Assembly: GCA_037974665.1 (NCBI GenBank)
Contig: CM075783.1
Location: 20,430,762-20,494,761, forward strand
Length of the DNA stretch: 64,000 nt
Source of the DNA: Ehretia macrophylla
Lineage: Eukaryota > Streptophyta > Magnoliopsida > Boraginales > Ehretiaceae
Direction of reading: 5' to 3'
In this document: piece after piece, positions 33,500 through 45,120 of the stretch
Layout of the letters: the number at the start of each line of letters is the position of its first letter
How positions within the stretch are numbered: the stretch's first letter is position 1
The notes under the pieces: generated by a model
Told to the model about the DNA's origin: nothing
The model's input: the letters and a program-made list of their open reading frames with translations, nothing else
Databases searched by the model: none
Program-made: the position numbers and the translations under genes

Positions 33500-35320
33500 A
33501 TAGGGAATTAAGATTCGCAATAGGCCAAAAGACCTGGAAGTAAAATATCAAGACATCTCTTATGTAATTATTGATTTGCAACAACTAAGTCAAAAAACAT
33601 GTCATTTATTTTATGTTGAAGGCATAGCTTGAGTCATTAGATATTATAACTCTTTTTAAGTGCATATAGGGAAAGTCAATAAGAATACTTCGATGATCAT
33701 GCATGCGTCGTTGTCCTTTTAACTACATTATTTGTCCATTAAACATGGCTAAGGTGCCATTTCTTCGTTTGGTAGGTCTGAAATGGCCTGAGAGCAGTGT
33801 TTGTTTCTAATTTATCAAATATAATTGTTGTTTTGGATGTAGGTTGATGAGCATTGTTATGGTTCTTGTTAGAAAAGAATTTTTGGGTGATTTGAACATT
33901 CCTCAAAGTTTGGTTGTTTTAACTATTACTCTGGTGCCTGATCAGTCTACCTGGAGATGGCAATAAGATGGATTACGGGAACCTATCCTTACATCCTATC
34001 TCGTCACCTAAAATGTTTCCCCAACACTATTCTCATCTCCGGTCGCTGAATATATATTCTTTTAAACTTTATCATATTAAATTTAATTTAACTACGAAAT
34101 TCAAAATTATAAATTAAAAACTATAATAATGATAAATATAAATTTAGGTCTTAAATAAAGGTCAAAATATTGGTTATATATTGAGTCATTGCTTCCAATT
34201 ACATAGTAGAAATAGTGCTATAGTAATTAGTCTTAAACATTTAAAATAAATTCTAACTAAATGGTTGTGTATGAGATTATATGTGGTAAAAGAATATTAC
34301 TTTGTCTTATTAGAATCACATTATTATTATTATTTTTATTATCACATGTTCACATATATTGGTATTTTTGTAAAAGGATTTCAAATATCAAGTAAGAGCA
34401 TGTAGTGTCTTAGACTCTTAGTTAAAAGAATGATTGTAAAATTCTTTTGACTAATCAAAATTTTCTCCATTTTAGTAATACTTTATCTAATATTATTTTT
34501 ATATACTTTTACATTTATAATTCTAAATTTCAGTACATATGTAAAATTAAATATATAAAATAATTATACTTATATGCGGATCAGATTATGTGGGACGATA
34601 AATGCTTATGCTCACACCTCGCTCCGTCCAAAGTTAATCTCCACCTTCCACTCTATTCTCCAATTCCTGTCTCGTTTGGCACGAAGATGATGATGATACC
34701 TGCGAAATCCGCCCTCATGATCATCCCTAAGTCTACCACATATGGCATGAAAGGAACTACTGATTGTTCAACAATGAAGCCCTCATAAAGAAGCAGCTGC
34801 TGATTCCATACATGAAGACGTGAACTCCAAGATCCTATTTGCAAAATTTGATACTCTTTTGTTTTTGTCGAAAGAAGCTCAACTAAAAGGATAAATACAA
34901 AAAGTGGGCCAAAACGTATGCATAGTGATCAATTCATAAACTAAAAATTTAACATACAAAATTAAGAAATATTTTTATCTCTATATGCTAAAGTAATTAA
35001 TTAAAATAAATTATATAGAAATAATAATTATATTAATAAAAATAAATATATAAAAATAATAATTACATCAATAAAAATAAATATATAAAAATAATATATG
35101 TAAATTAAAACAATGAAGAACAATAACAACATATGCATACTAGGTGCGGACAACTGGTGTTCATTTTTCTTTTTCTTTTTTAATAAAAATTAAGAAATTA
35201 CAAAAATGTCAAGGTGTGCATTTTTTTAAAAATAAAAAGTAGGAAATTATGAAAATGCCAGCACACATGCTGGAAAAGCTATAGGTCTGCCTCTGTGAAT
35301 ACGTCTTATGAGGCTGCTAA
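33500..35320. other. intergenic; hAT-like ends possible
   Basis: AT-rich. GATGGCAATAAGATGGATTA near 33957 and a GC-richer stretch at 34580-34850 resemble the ends of a common plant hAT-type short element (GATGGCAA...), but no target duplication was found. The minus-strand frame 34653-34844 shows no recognised domain. No gene is supported. Confidence 0.3.
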
Positions 35321-35324
35321 CTTC

Positions 35325-35728
35325 TTTATAGGGGGAAAGTTTAATAAAAGAGATGAAAGGATAGTATCATATAGGAGATGAGAGAAGATGATTAAATCAT
35401 ATTTGGATTAGATATTTGAGGGAATGAGAGTATCATAAAAGATTATGTATGTCTTTCATTTGGATTAAAAAGAAAATGGGAGGGATAAATAAATTTTATG
35501 TATAAAATAATTTTTATGGAGAAGTGGGAGTCTCTTTCCCCACCATTTTATCCCAAATTGGAGGGAAAGAAAAGATGCGTTTGGAAGGGTTGCTTTGACC
35601 CCTCCACTTCCTTCTTTCTTGAAAAACTTTTAAAACAAACAAGGTAGAGAATTTTTTAATCTCTCTCCTTACTTTCCCTTACCTCCCTTTCCCTCCATTT
35701 CCTTTAATCCAAACAGACCTTTGATGGA
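35325..35728. mobile_element. MITE-like AT-rich element
   Basis: The right end reads CCTTTAATCCAAACAGACC, a typical terminus of plant PIF/hAT-like short elements. The interior contains inverted purine-rich and pyrimidine-rich halves (AAATGGGAGGGATAAA and TTTCCCTCCATTTCCTTTAA), so it can fold back. The left end is approximate and no duplication was confirmed. Confidence 0.4.
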
Positions 35729-35734
35729 TGCATG

Positions 35735-36060
35735 GTATTGCTTAGGTCATCAACGAGAACAAATTAGAGAATTCGAATAAAATGTAAGTTTTTTTTGTTA
35801 ACTTTCTTGCTATGTATGTCTCTGCAGGCATCCAACTACTCAATTGATTATTATTACTTTGGCCAACTTTTTGTAAATTAGCCTATAACTTCTAGTTCCC
35901 TTTTTCCTGCAAAACACGTTTGACCTTTGGAATTGTCCACTATGGTCAAATGTCCAATAAAATCTGCATCAATGGAAACTTTTGAATAATTACCCATAGA
36001 AGACCAACTTGAAGTTCTCTAATTTTTATGTTACTTTCAAACGCCTGCCTAGAAAATTCT
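35735..36060 (+). repeat. family 3'-flank copy with an intron-like insert
   Basis: Matches 7335-7560 (TTGATTATTATTACTTTGGCC is shared), so it is the 3' flank of another, otherwise lost, family copy. It contains a 44-bp stretch 35784-35827 starting GTAAGT and ending CTGCAG that the flank of the intact gene lacks. Confidence 0.55.
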
Positions 36061-36748
36061 GAGCATTTTAATTATAAACACATCTCTATTTTAGCTTCAT
36101 TAGGTCAAGTTGCCGCTAGATCTTACTTGATGTTAGAGGGAGTATTGGGCTCCACTGTGAATATATAGATAATATAGAGAACCTTCTATTTGGAACTTTA
36201 ACCTTTGACATTTTGCGTTTGTAACTACATAGTTGTGCTCATGTTAATTTGATAGAATAAAAATGATTACTTGTCTAGAAAAAAAAAAAAAAAACTTAGA
36301 TCTCTATGTGATATAAGGTAAAATCCCGACCCTGTGCACAATTACTAAAATGCCCTTGCAAAAGTTCATGTAGCTGAGGCGATTGTTGATCTTGACCCTG
36401 AGGCTTGTTTTGACCGAGGCCCTAGGTCACGGCCATACGAATGGGCTCGGGGCACCAACATATCTCAGAGATCTCGAAAAAAATAGTTGTAACTAACTCT
36501 GTCACAAGTTTATAAAATCAGCGAAGAAAGAAAAAGAGAATTCTCATAAAGGTATAAATAACACTCACATCCTCATGAAAAAAGTAACAAACACATTTTC
36601 ATACACTTTCTTTGAATACATATCATCTTCAAGCAAAGAAAAAAGACTAACTTAAACATCACAGTACTTACGTGAGCATGAACCACAGTGTTTCTTTTTA
36701 CAAGTTCGGCCCATAATAGCTCTTCAGAATTTTCACCGTTAACACTAT

Positions 36749-36757
36749 ATAATAAAA
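36749..36757. repeat. left 9-bp target duplication of the MULE (ATAATAAAA)
   Basis: Identical to 53291-53299. Nine base pairs is the signature length for Mutator-like elements. Confidence 0.9.
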
Positions 36758-36940
36758 GGGTTAATAGCACTTTTAGTCCATTATCTTTGCCATCATTGAC
36801 ACTTTGGTCTTTTATCTTCAAAAGTGATATTTTTCAGTCTCTTATCTTATAAATTTGGGACACCGTTAGTCCTATTTGCACGTGCGCGGCACATGTGATT
36901 TTTTCCCCAATTTGCAGGGGTAATTTGGCCGCATGGTAAA
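36758..36940. repeat. left TIR of the MULE
   Basis: Carries 'TTTAGTCCATTATCTTTG' and 'CTCTTATCTTATAAATTTGG' blocks mirrored at the right end. In this superfamily the TIRs act as promoters and transposase binding sites. Confidence 0.85.
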
Positions 36941-37964
36941 ATAAATCATGGATTAAAAGAAGAGGCTAATTCATTCTAGGGTTTTTACCTCTTTTCTTCC
37001 CAAATCCCAAATCACCTCCTCACAAGAAATTGACACCAAAATTGCAAAGATTTCACTGAGGGCTTCGTTACTCAAAAGTTGCTCTTGATTTGCTATATTG
37101 TATCAAACAGAGATGGCGACAACAAATCACGACAAACCCAATAGTAAGTTTTTATTGTTTTTAACGAAAAAAAGGTTTTAAATGTTTTGATCAATACGAA
37201 ATATATATTTTTTGTGGACTTTGCATATATAATAGTCCTACTAATTATTTAATTGTATGTAGGTACGCTTTATGTATTTTTTTTTGTCTAATGTACTCAT
37301 TGTTTATTCTAATTTATTATTGATTATAAAATCAATAATTTTGTGCTAATACCTTAATGCCGACATCATTCGCGTTTGCATTTTAGGTTGCAGACAATAT
37401 GGTTTTGTGATATATTTTTTTCTAAAGCTATTTTCCTTTGGGATTGATGCCATTATATGATGTATTTCCATTTGAGTGTTCGATTGTTTTTCGTTGAAGG
37501 TGCATTATGGTGGGCAGTTTATGCATATTCCGAACAAGATTTATATAGGTGGTAATATTATATTTAAAGAAAATTGTCGATATGAGGACATGGCAATGCA
37601 AATATTAGTGAAGATGACTGTTGAATTGGGACTCGATAATTCTGTTTGCTTTTATTATAGAAAACCTAGAGTGGATATGGATAATGGATTGGAATTGATA
37701 AGTACTGTCCATGATATATTAGATGTGTGCATGTTAGGAAGTGAATCAAAGTTGATAGAGTTGTATATTATTGGGTCCTTGAAGAAAACTGAGTGTAATG
37801 ATGCAGATGAGCACATAAAGGTTAGTCAAGAGCCATACATGAGTTTTGTACCTTTGGGTTGCCCAAATAATCCAAAAACAACTGGCATAACTAAAAAACA
37901 TGTTAGTAGATTAGGTAATGTGACTAATAAAAGTAATGATTGTAAGAAAGGTAAAATGAAGATG

Positions 37965-38110
37965 AAAGAAGTGGTTGAGGTTCATGTTGAGAAGGAGAGG
38001 AAAGAAATAGTAAGAGAGAGAGGTAAAATGAATATGACATAAGTTTTTTAATAAGTTCATGTTGAGAAGGAGTGGAAAAAAAGGCTAAGAGAGAAAAGTA
38101 AAATGAAGAT
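37965..38110 (+). repeat. short tandem duplication within the transposase linker
   Basis: GTTCATGTTGAGAAGGAG occurs at 37980 and again at 38056, about 76 bp apart, with similar following sequence. The first stop codons of the transposase lie at the junction between the two units. Confidence 0.6.
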
Positions 38111-40784
38111 GACAGAAATGGTTGAGGCAGATTGTGAAGACAATAATGATAATGATGGTTCAAGTTTTCATGATAGTGAGTATTGTGTAAGTGAGGATGA
38201 TAATGAATTGTATCTGAAAAACATAGACCAGGATGTAAATGACATTGAGAAGTTTCTGAAGATTAAAGGAGATGGTGTTCATGAAGAAGAAAGTCGGTCA
38301 TTTGCTGTAGAATATGGGCAAGATATACCACCGAGAGATAACTCATCTTCATACATTAATTCTGAAGATAGTTTAAATAGCTTGGAGCCATTGAGTGATG
38401 GGGATAAAAGTAAACCCAACAATGCCAAATTTAAGAGATTTCGGCCTAATGTGGATATGGATTACCCTAAGTTTTATTTCTGAATGGTGTTCACTAATGC
38501 AAAAAAACTTAGGCAGGCTATTCGATCACATAGAATTAAACATTGCAGGGAAGTTAAGTTTGAGAAAAATGACAAGGAGATAATAAGGGTTAAGTGTGAA
38601 GGAAGGGCCTGTAAGTGGTTTTTATATGCATATCATGTGAAATGAGATAACACATTTCAGATCAGGAGATTGCATGATGAACACGACTGTGGTCGATCAC
38701 TAAATCACAAGAATTTAACAAGTAAACAGTTGTGTATGCTATATTTAGATGAATTCAGGATGAACTTGTATAGAGATGTAGTTGACTTCAAGACAAAAGT
38801 TCATAAGGATCACAATGTGAATATAAGAAGGAAGAAAGTATATAGAACATATGACATGGCTAGAAACATCATTGAATGGAAGTACAAAGAACAATACATG
38901 AAGTTATGGGATTACTGTGAGGAGTTAAGAAGGACAAATCCTTGGTCAACTGTAGCATTGGAAACTGTGGATGATGAAGAGACAGGAGAACAAAGATTTA
39001 AGAGGTTATATATATGTCTTGATGCTTGTAGAAGAGGGTTTATAGCTGGTTGGAGACCCATTTTAGGTTTAGATGTTTGTCACTTGAAAGGGCCACATCT
39101 TGGGGTATTATTGACTGCAGTTGGGATAGATGTTAACAATTGCATCTATCCAGTTGTATATTGTTTAGCTGAGACTGAAGACAAGAATTCATGGAGCTAG
39201 TTCTTGAACTTGATAGCACAAGATTTTGAGATCTATGATCAGGACAAGTAGGTTTTTATCACTGATAAACAAAAGGTACTATCCTTGATTCCTAATGTTT
39301 TGTTTTAAGTATATGGTTCTATGTCTTTATCTTTATGTTATGTAACTAATATTGTTTAATGTTTTACTTTATGATTTAGGGTCTTTGTCCTGCCCTTAAA
39401 GAAAATTCTTCCAAGAGTGGGACATAGGCATTGTGTGCGACATCTGGACAACAACTTCAACAAATTGCATAAAGGGGTTGCCTTAAAAGATAAGGTGTGG
39501 ATGGCTGCAAGAGCATAAGTTGTACAGAAGTTTAATGCATACATGGAACAACTGAAAGAGATAGATGGCAATGCATATGAGTGGTTAACGGCTGAGAATC
39601 CTAAGTTTTGGAGTCGGTCACATTTTAGAACAACAAGTAAATATGACATCTTGTTAAACAACTTGTGTGAGAGTTGGAATGCAGTATTGGTGGTGGCGAT
39701 GAATTCATCCATCTTAGTAATGCTAGAGAAGATTAAAATCTATCTGATGAATAGAATGCAATCCAAGAGAAAGTGGATTAGGAGATATAATGGGAAAGTT
39801 TGTCCAAAAATCTGTAAACTCATGAATCAAAGAAAAATTCAGAGCGCTCCTTGGAATTCAACTTATTGTGGTGAAGAAAAATTTTAGGTTAGATGTCTTG
39901 GAGATGAGCAGTATGTTGTGGACTTGAAAGAAAAAACATGTTCATGTAGGAAGTGGGACTTGACAGGTTTACCTTGTGCACATGCTATTAGTGCAATGAC
40001 AACTTTAGGATATGAAGCTGAAGATTATGCAGATGAATGTTACTCCAAGGAAGCATATTTAAGAGCTTATGAGCTAATGATTTATCCAATCAATGGGCTG
40101 GAATTGTGGCCTATAACTGGTTTTCCACCACTACTTGCACCCTTGAAACTTAAACTTCCAGGAAGACCCAAAAAATATAGGAGGAAGGAGCCGAATGAAC
40201 AACAAATGGGATCAAGTAATGTAAGTCATGTTGAAGTGCAAGAATAAAAAAGACAAGGTTTGAAAGGAAAATGTTCTTTATGCCATCAATTTGGTCATAA
40301 TAAGAGGAGATGTCTACGTAGAGGACCTCAACAAAGTGCAAAGTGTGAAGTAGAAAACAATGTGGAATTGAATGCTGCTACTGTTGCCTTTGAAATGCAA
40401 GCTTCAAGCAACAACATAGAGATAACAAGAAACATAATTGATGAGCATATGAATGTACATGTAACAAACCCAACACCTACTTTGAAGAAATTGCCAGTGA
40501 GAAAAGTTAGGTGTAGTGTGTGTTTGAAACAAGGACATGACATCAGGACTTGCCCAACAAAAAATGCAAACACTATGAGAAGAATTAAAGCTGATGCCTT
40601 GGGGCCATCAACTACATCTGCAATACCTACTAAGGTATATATATATTTCAAAGTTAACTCTAAATATTACCTTTATAAAATGTCTAAGTCCAATAAATTT
40701 CATGCTGGTTAGTGATAAGACAACAAGCCATGCAAAAAGACCACCATTTCTTCCAGCTGGAGCTGGAATACATGTAAGAGCTGC

Positions 40785-43245
40785 TGTGACGCCCGAGAAC
40801 TTCAATGTACATTTATTTACTGTTGCATATACTATTTGCGCATATCTTCTGTGCTTTACTTGTTACTTTAAGTGGCTACTATTCATTCTATTTTTCAACT
40901 ATTTAATTATTTTGAATTAGCATTTTTCTTAAATCATATTAATTGTTTTAGGAATGAAAAAAATATGCTTTTGAGCTAAGAACGATAGGAGCACTCGTTT
41001 AGAAAATGTTTTGTCAATCTAATGAATAGTATTACGTAACTTAACTTAGTGTTTTAATTAGCTAGCACTCATCTTGCACCTTAGACTCGTTTTAAAGCTT
41101 ATTAGACTCATTTTAGAAGACCATATATGCCCCAACTCAATATATATCCAACCAAACACAATATAAGTTCATAACTTAACAAAAACAAAAAACAAAAAAA
41201 GTGCAGGAATTACTGTTCAAAATCCGAACAGCCCTTAGCAGCCAAGAAGGAGATCTTTTGCTCATCAAATCTCCAATCCAAGCCTCTCCAAGCCTTGGAC
41301 AAGTAGTTTAGGGTGTGTGCAAGCCTTCTAGGTGCTCCTACGCGCTTTAGGTGAGGGTTTTCATGCTTATTTGTGCATTCTACAAATGTTGTTATTTTCT
41401 TGATTTATTGGAAATGTTGTCTAATGCTATTGCAATGCTCAAATAAGCTTATATATGTTGTATACATGTAGTAGAGACCACATTTATGCTATTGTTTCAT
41501 GTATTAAACGGTAGAAATTGATAGTTGATTCGTAGGGGTGAATAGTGACGGGATTTCTAGGGTTTGGTGTAATTGCGCGTTTTAACTTGATTCAATGCTA
41601 CTAATAGATGCCATAGGGGTTAATGAAGGTAGTCTAATAGCCCCGTATACTCGAATTGCTCTAAACTTGCATAAAACGTGAAATTGCCGACTTTAACAAA
41701 GGGGTTTCGGGGTTAATACGAATCCGGGTGGATTCGGGCTTCACTTTTAGTATTCTTAGGCTACCTAGGTGCTATAGAAGCATTGCTATCCCCTATTTGA
41801 AGTCCGGATGAGACATGTGTAGTTTAAAGCTAGAAGAGGGAATTTGGGGCTTTCGGGGTAATTGCGGGCTTTTGAATGTGTTTGAGGGTTGAAAGGGTTC
41901 CTTGAGGGTTAGTTAGAAGGTTGGTATAGTTTTCCTTTGAAATTGAAATCATTAACTTTGGTTTGGAAGAGAAATAGTTTGTAAAATAAAGGGGTTTAAG
42001 TGCAATTTCGGTTGTCTCACATTTCTAAACCCACGGCATGACTTCTTGAGTGTTTATATGTGATATTAAGTTGATTTGGAGCTTTTGGCATAATTCTATG
42101 GTTATTTTGTAAATGTCCCTTTGTAAAACTGCTTATTAGCTTATATAATTGCTTCTATGCTAATTGCCTCGAGGTCAACCTACTTTGTTGATCCTCATAT
42201 GTGTTAACGCTTATATTATTGCTATTAACTTGCCATCGTTAAGTGAATTGCATAGTGGTTGCGCAACCATAGTGTCAGGGGCGGATGTGTTGAATATCGG
42301 CTGGGCGGCAGAGGGCTTGTCGGTGGATATTCAAACTCCGTACCCTAGTCCCTCATTCGCCTGGTCCGGAGATTGCCAGGGGATGTTGGGTCGTAGGATT
42401 CGGGGTACATCCGGAGTACACCCACTGGAGTGTTTGGGGATTATGCCGGCTTATCGTGATCGTGCTCGTGGTTCGTGGATCGTGATTGAAGACCTGTGAA
42501 GATTGGTGTATAGGGGATTGTGTGAACCGTATCCTTTTAAATGTGTGATTTTTTAAGTTATCATTGTTTCTTTAATTGTCTAATTGTTATTGTTGTTTAC
42601 TATATTACCTGTTGCATTGCACGCCCCGGGACTATATCCCTCACTGGGCAACAGTGGTTGCTCATACCTCGATATATGTTTCAGGAGACGCTGAGGGTGA
42701 TCCCCAGCTTGTTGAGGTAGTAGTGGAAGAGGAAGAGGTGCAGATAGAGCCTTTACCCTAGTTGCTGTGTGTTGGTTTGAGGTGGCTTATATTCTTGCTC
42801 CTATGTGGATGACTCAATTGTTTATCTTATGTTCCATTTTGTGGCCTAAGGGCTATGTATATGCTTGTTGTTACAAAGTGAAAAGATAGTTGGTTGTTGT
42901 GTAGATTTGGGAACCTATATCTTGTAATAACTTGTGTTTCTGCTCTCAATTACCTTGCATGCTTGGTAGTGAATGTTCTAACTCTATCCACTAGCATGCT
43001 TGTGTGTTTTTGGAACTATAGTATGCTTCAAGGCTCGGATGGCCTTAATCCTTTGATCTTTAGTTATGAAAAGTTTGTCTTATCTTGTTGTGGCTTTATT
43101 GAGTGTTTATAGGTTGTTCAGAATGTCCACAATACAGGGGAAACTCTGTCCGTTTTCCTTAAAATTTTGAGACTGGGTTTGGTATTGGGTTGAGAATAGT
43201 ATGGTTATTAGAGCTTCTGGTCTCGTGAGGGATCGGGGCGTTACA
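40785..43245. mobile_element. 2.46-kb solo LTR inserted in the MULE transposase gene
   Basis: Starts TGTGACGCCCGAGAAC, ends GATCGGGGCGTTACA, with a perfect 5-bp duplication GCTGC (40780-40784 and 43246-43250). The transposase tail continues on both sides. The great LTR length and TGTGACGCCC-type ends resemble Tekay/Del-type Ty3/gypsy chromoviruses (inference from memory). No internal region, primer site or second LTR is present. Open frames inside it, such as 42164-42499, are not supported as genes. Confidence 0.85.
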
Positions 43246-43330
43246 GCTGCAACTCTTCTTTCAAGCGACAAACCAGTGAAGGTTGGTTCTACTATGTTGC
43301 GCCCTAGTGCAAATACTTGGAAATGACAAA

Positions 43331-44173
43331 GATATGTGAGCATGAAATCTCTCCTAGGTCAAGCTTCTACTAATGTGAGAATAGAAGAATCATCTTCAAG
43401 CTCTAGTCACATGCCTTCTTCAATTTCAATTCCAAATGCTACTTCAACAATTCAAAAGAAAGACTAGCTTGTGCGCAATGGCTTTTTGGATATTAACATT
43501 GTCAACAATTCGAAAGAAAGACTAGTGTTATTGTTTCTTCTTTTGTTGCTTATTAACTTGTCCACAATGTCATTTTGTCGGCCAATGTTGGCATATTTTG
43601 GATGTTGGTAGGATGTTTTTTGCTAGGTTTCGAATTGTGAACAATGTTGTTCATTCCAATAAGATATATAGATTCAGTTTTGATGCCCATCTTTTGTTTG
43701 CTGGTATAAATCATGTGGTTTTTATGCTATACACTATCATTTACAGGTTATTTTGAGTCAATGCAAGTTATTACTCTAGCATTCATAATCCCATATTAAG
43801 CCATCAATTACAAGTTGTTAATTGACAGGTTTAATAAAACTTAGCACAATCAGTCCAACAACATTTCATTTAACAAACATTACATTAAAAAATTCATTAC
43901 AACATAACCAATGTTACAAATGCATCAAACAACCAACCTTAGCAAAATTAGCTAGTGTTCACTAGCTACAACACTGAAGTGCACACAACTTCCTACTATA
44001 TTACAAAAAAAAAATTACAATAGCACCAAACAGTCCAATGTTAGCAAAAGTAGCTAGTGTTCACCAGCTACAAGACGAGTGCACGATTCTTCACTAGCAA
44101 AAAAAAAAAAAAAATTACTGTCACTATTCCTAAATACTACTAATATCTTGCAACCTACCATCATCAACAACGA
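43331..44173. other. MULE interior between the two convergent genes
   Basis: AT-rich with no open frame of note. 43330-43480 may be the transposase 3' end, Ser-rich in translation. AGCTAGTGTTCAC occurs twice (43953 and 44052), so part of it is a short tandem duplication. It presumably holds the 3' ends of both MULE genes. Confidence 0.5.
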
Positions 44174-44411
44174 CTAATCATCATCCTTAGCATCATCATC
44201 AGACACAAACCCAAGCAAGACCACACAAGCAAACTTCCACTTCTTGGTTTCTTCCTCACGTCTCTGCAAACACTTCAGCAACCCAGGTATCAAACTTTTA
44301 CTTCGATCACACATTGGTGGATCTAGCCAAACAAAGAAACCAAATGACTCAGAAACTCCATAATTTTTATAGCCAAGAAACCTTCTTCCAGGGTAAGCAT
44401 TCTCCAAGATG
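44174..44411 (-). pseudogene. GRF zinc-finger accessory gene of the MULE, main part
   Basis: The minus strand reads NAYPGRRFLGYKNYGVSESF and then GFFVWLDPPMCDRS, followed by a leucine- and charge-rich helix (LIPGLLKCLQRREEETKKWK), a hydrophobic stretch and an acidic end. This is the plant zf-GRF layout (NPGRRFxGC-x-Y, CxFFxWxDP, then a C-terminal helix). Two expected zinc-ligand cysteines read Tyr (in FLGY) and Phe (in ESFGFF). The first part of the gene lies on the far side of the CACTA insertion, at 52895-52940. A one-base frame change lies just before NAYPGRR. It is convergent to the transposase gene. Confidence 0.7.
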
Positions 44412-44439
44412 CACTACAAGAAAACAACCTTAAGGCTAC

Positions 44440-45120
44440 CAAAAATAGCGATGAAAAAAGTTTGGTAGCCGTTTGCAACGAATGGCGACGACATGAAATA
44501 TTTCGTCACCGTTTGGTGGCTAAAATGTGCAAAAAAAATTTGTTAATGGGAAAATTACAAATGGTCGCCATTTGGTAGCCAAACGGCGACGAAATAGTGA
44601 CAAACAAAGATAATTTTGGATTAATTAGTTTTTGGTCGCCATTAGGTCGCCAAATGGGGACCTCATGGCCACCGTTATCATTAATTTTTCTTCGTAGCTT
44701 AATTACCAAAAATAAATTATTAAAAATAATTATAAAATAGAAAAAAATATAAATATGGTATCCATTTGGTCGCTATTTAGTGACCACATGGTGACCAAAA
44801 AACATAAAAATTTATAGAAGAAAATTTATAAAAAAATAAATTGACAAAAAAAAAAGTTAAATAAATAAACTAAATAAGGGTCGCCCTTAGGTCGCAAAAG
44901 GGCGACCCATACGCGACAAATATCATTTAATTTTTTAAAAAGAAATTACAAAAAAAGTAAAAAAGTTATAAAATAAAAGAATTAATTATATCAATTAAAT
45001 TCTATATTTTGAATGATAGTTCGTAGCTTCATGGTGGCCATTGGCCACCAAACGGCGACAAAACGTAAAAGTTTGGTCGCCCTTTGGTCGCTAATAGCTA
45101 CGAAGGGACTACAAATATCC
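44440..45120. repeat. left subterminal repeats of the 8.5-kb CACTA element
   Basis: Repeated motifs of the type TTGGTCGCC, AAACGGCGAC and GGTAGCC in both orientations, about every 20-40 bp. They are expected to bind the element's TNPA-type protein. Confidence 0.75.

Larger units (their letters stand above)
37113..43330 (+). pseudogene. MURA-type MULE transposase, broken
   Basis: A small first exon (37113-37143) ends in GTAAGT. The main body starts near 37500 with VHYGGQFMHIPNKIYIGGN, the N-terminal PB1-like region. An acidic linker (about 38110-38400) follows, then the zinc-binding domain (about 38490-38690), the MULE DDE core (39000-39270, with GLDVCHLKG and ITDKQK), an intron near 39274-39379 and the rest of the core. 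The SWIM zinc finger CSCRKWDLTGLPCAHA is at about 39939-39986, and two CCHC knuckles lie at 40269-40310 and 40512-40555. The tail RPPFLPAGAGIHVRAA is split by the solo LTR and resumes at 43251. Premature stops occur at 38040, 38049, 38481, 38643, 39198, 39249, 39516, 39885 and 40245, all in one frame. Confidence 0.9.

Noticed and set aside
33335-33584. Tyr-Ile repeat frames on the minus strand
   Set aside because: They cross a (TA)n microsatellite.
34653-34844. Possible captured gene fragment on the minus strand
   Set aside because: The peptide shows no motif I recognise and no splice-like borders.
36250-36300. Poly-A run as a retrogene or SINE tail
   Set aside because: The A-run follows AT-rich DNA without tRNA boxes or coding similarity, and I found no flanking duplication.
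42164-42499. A 111-codon frame
   Set aside because: It lies in a solo LTR, has no recognised domain and begins and ends without gene context.
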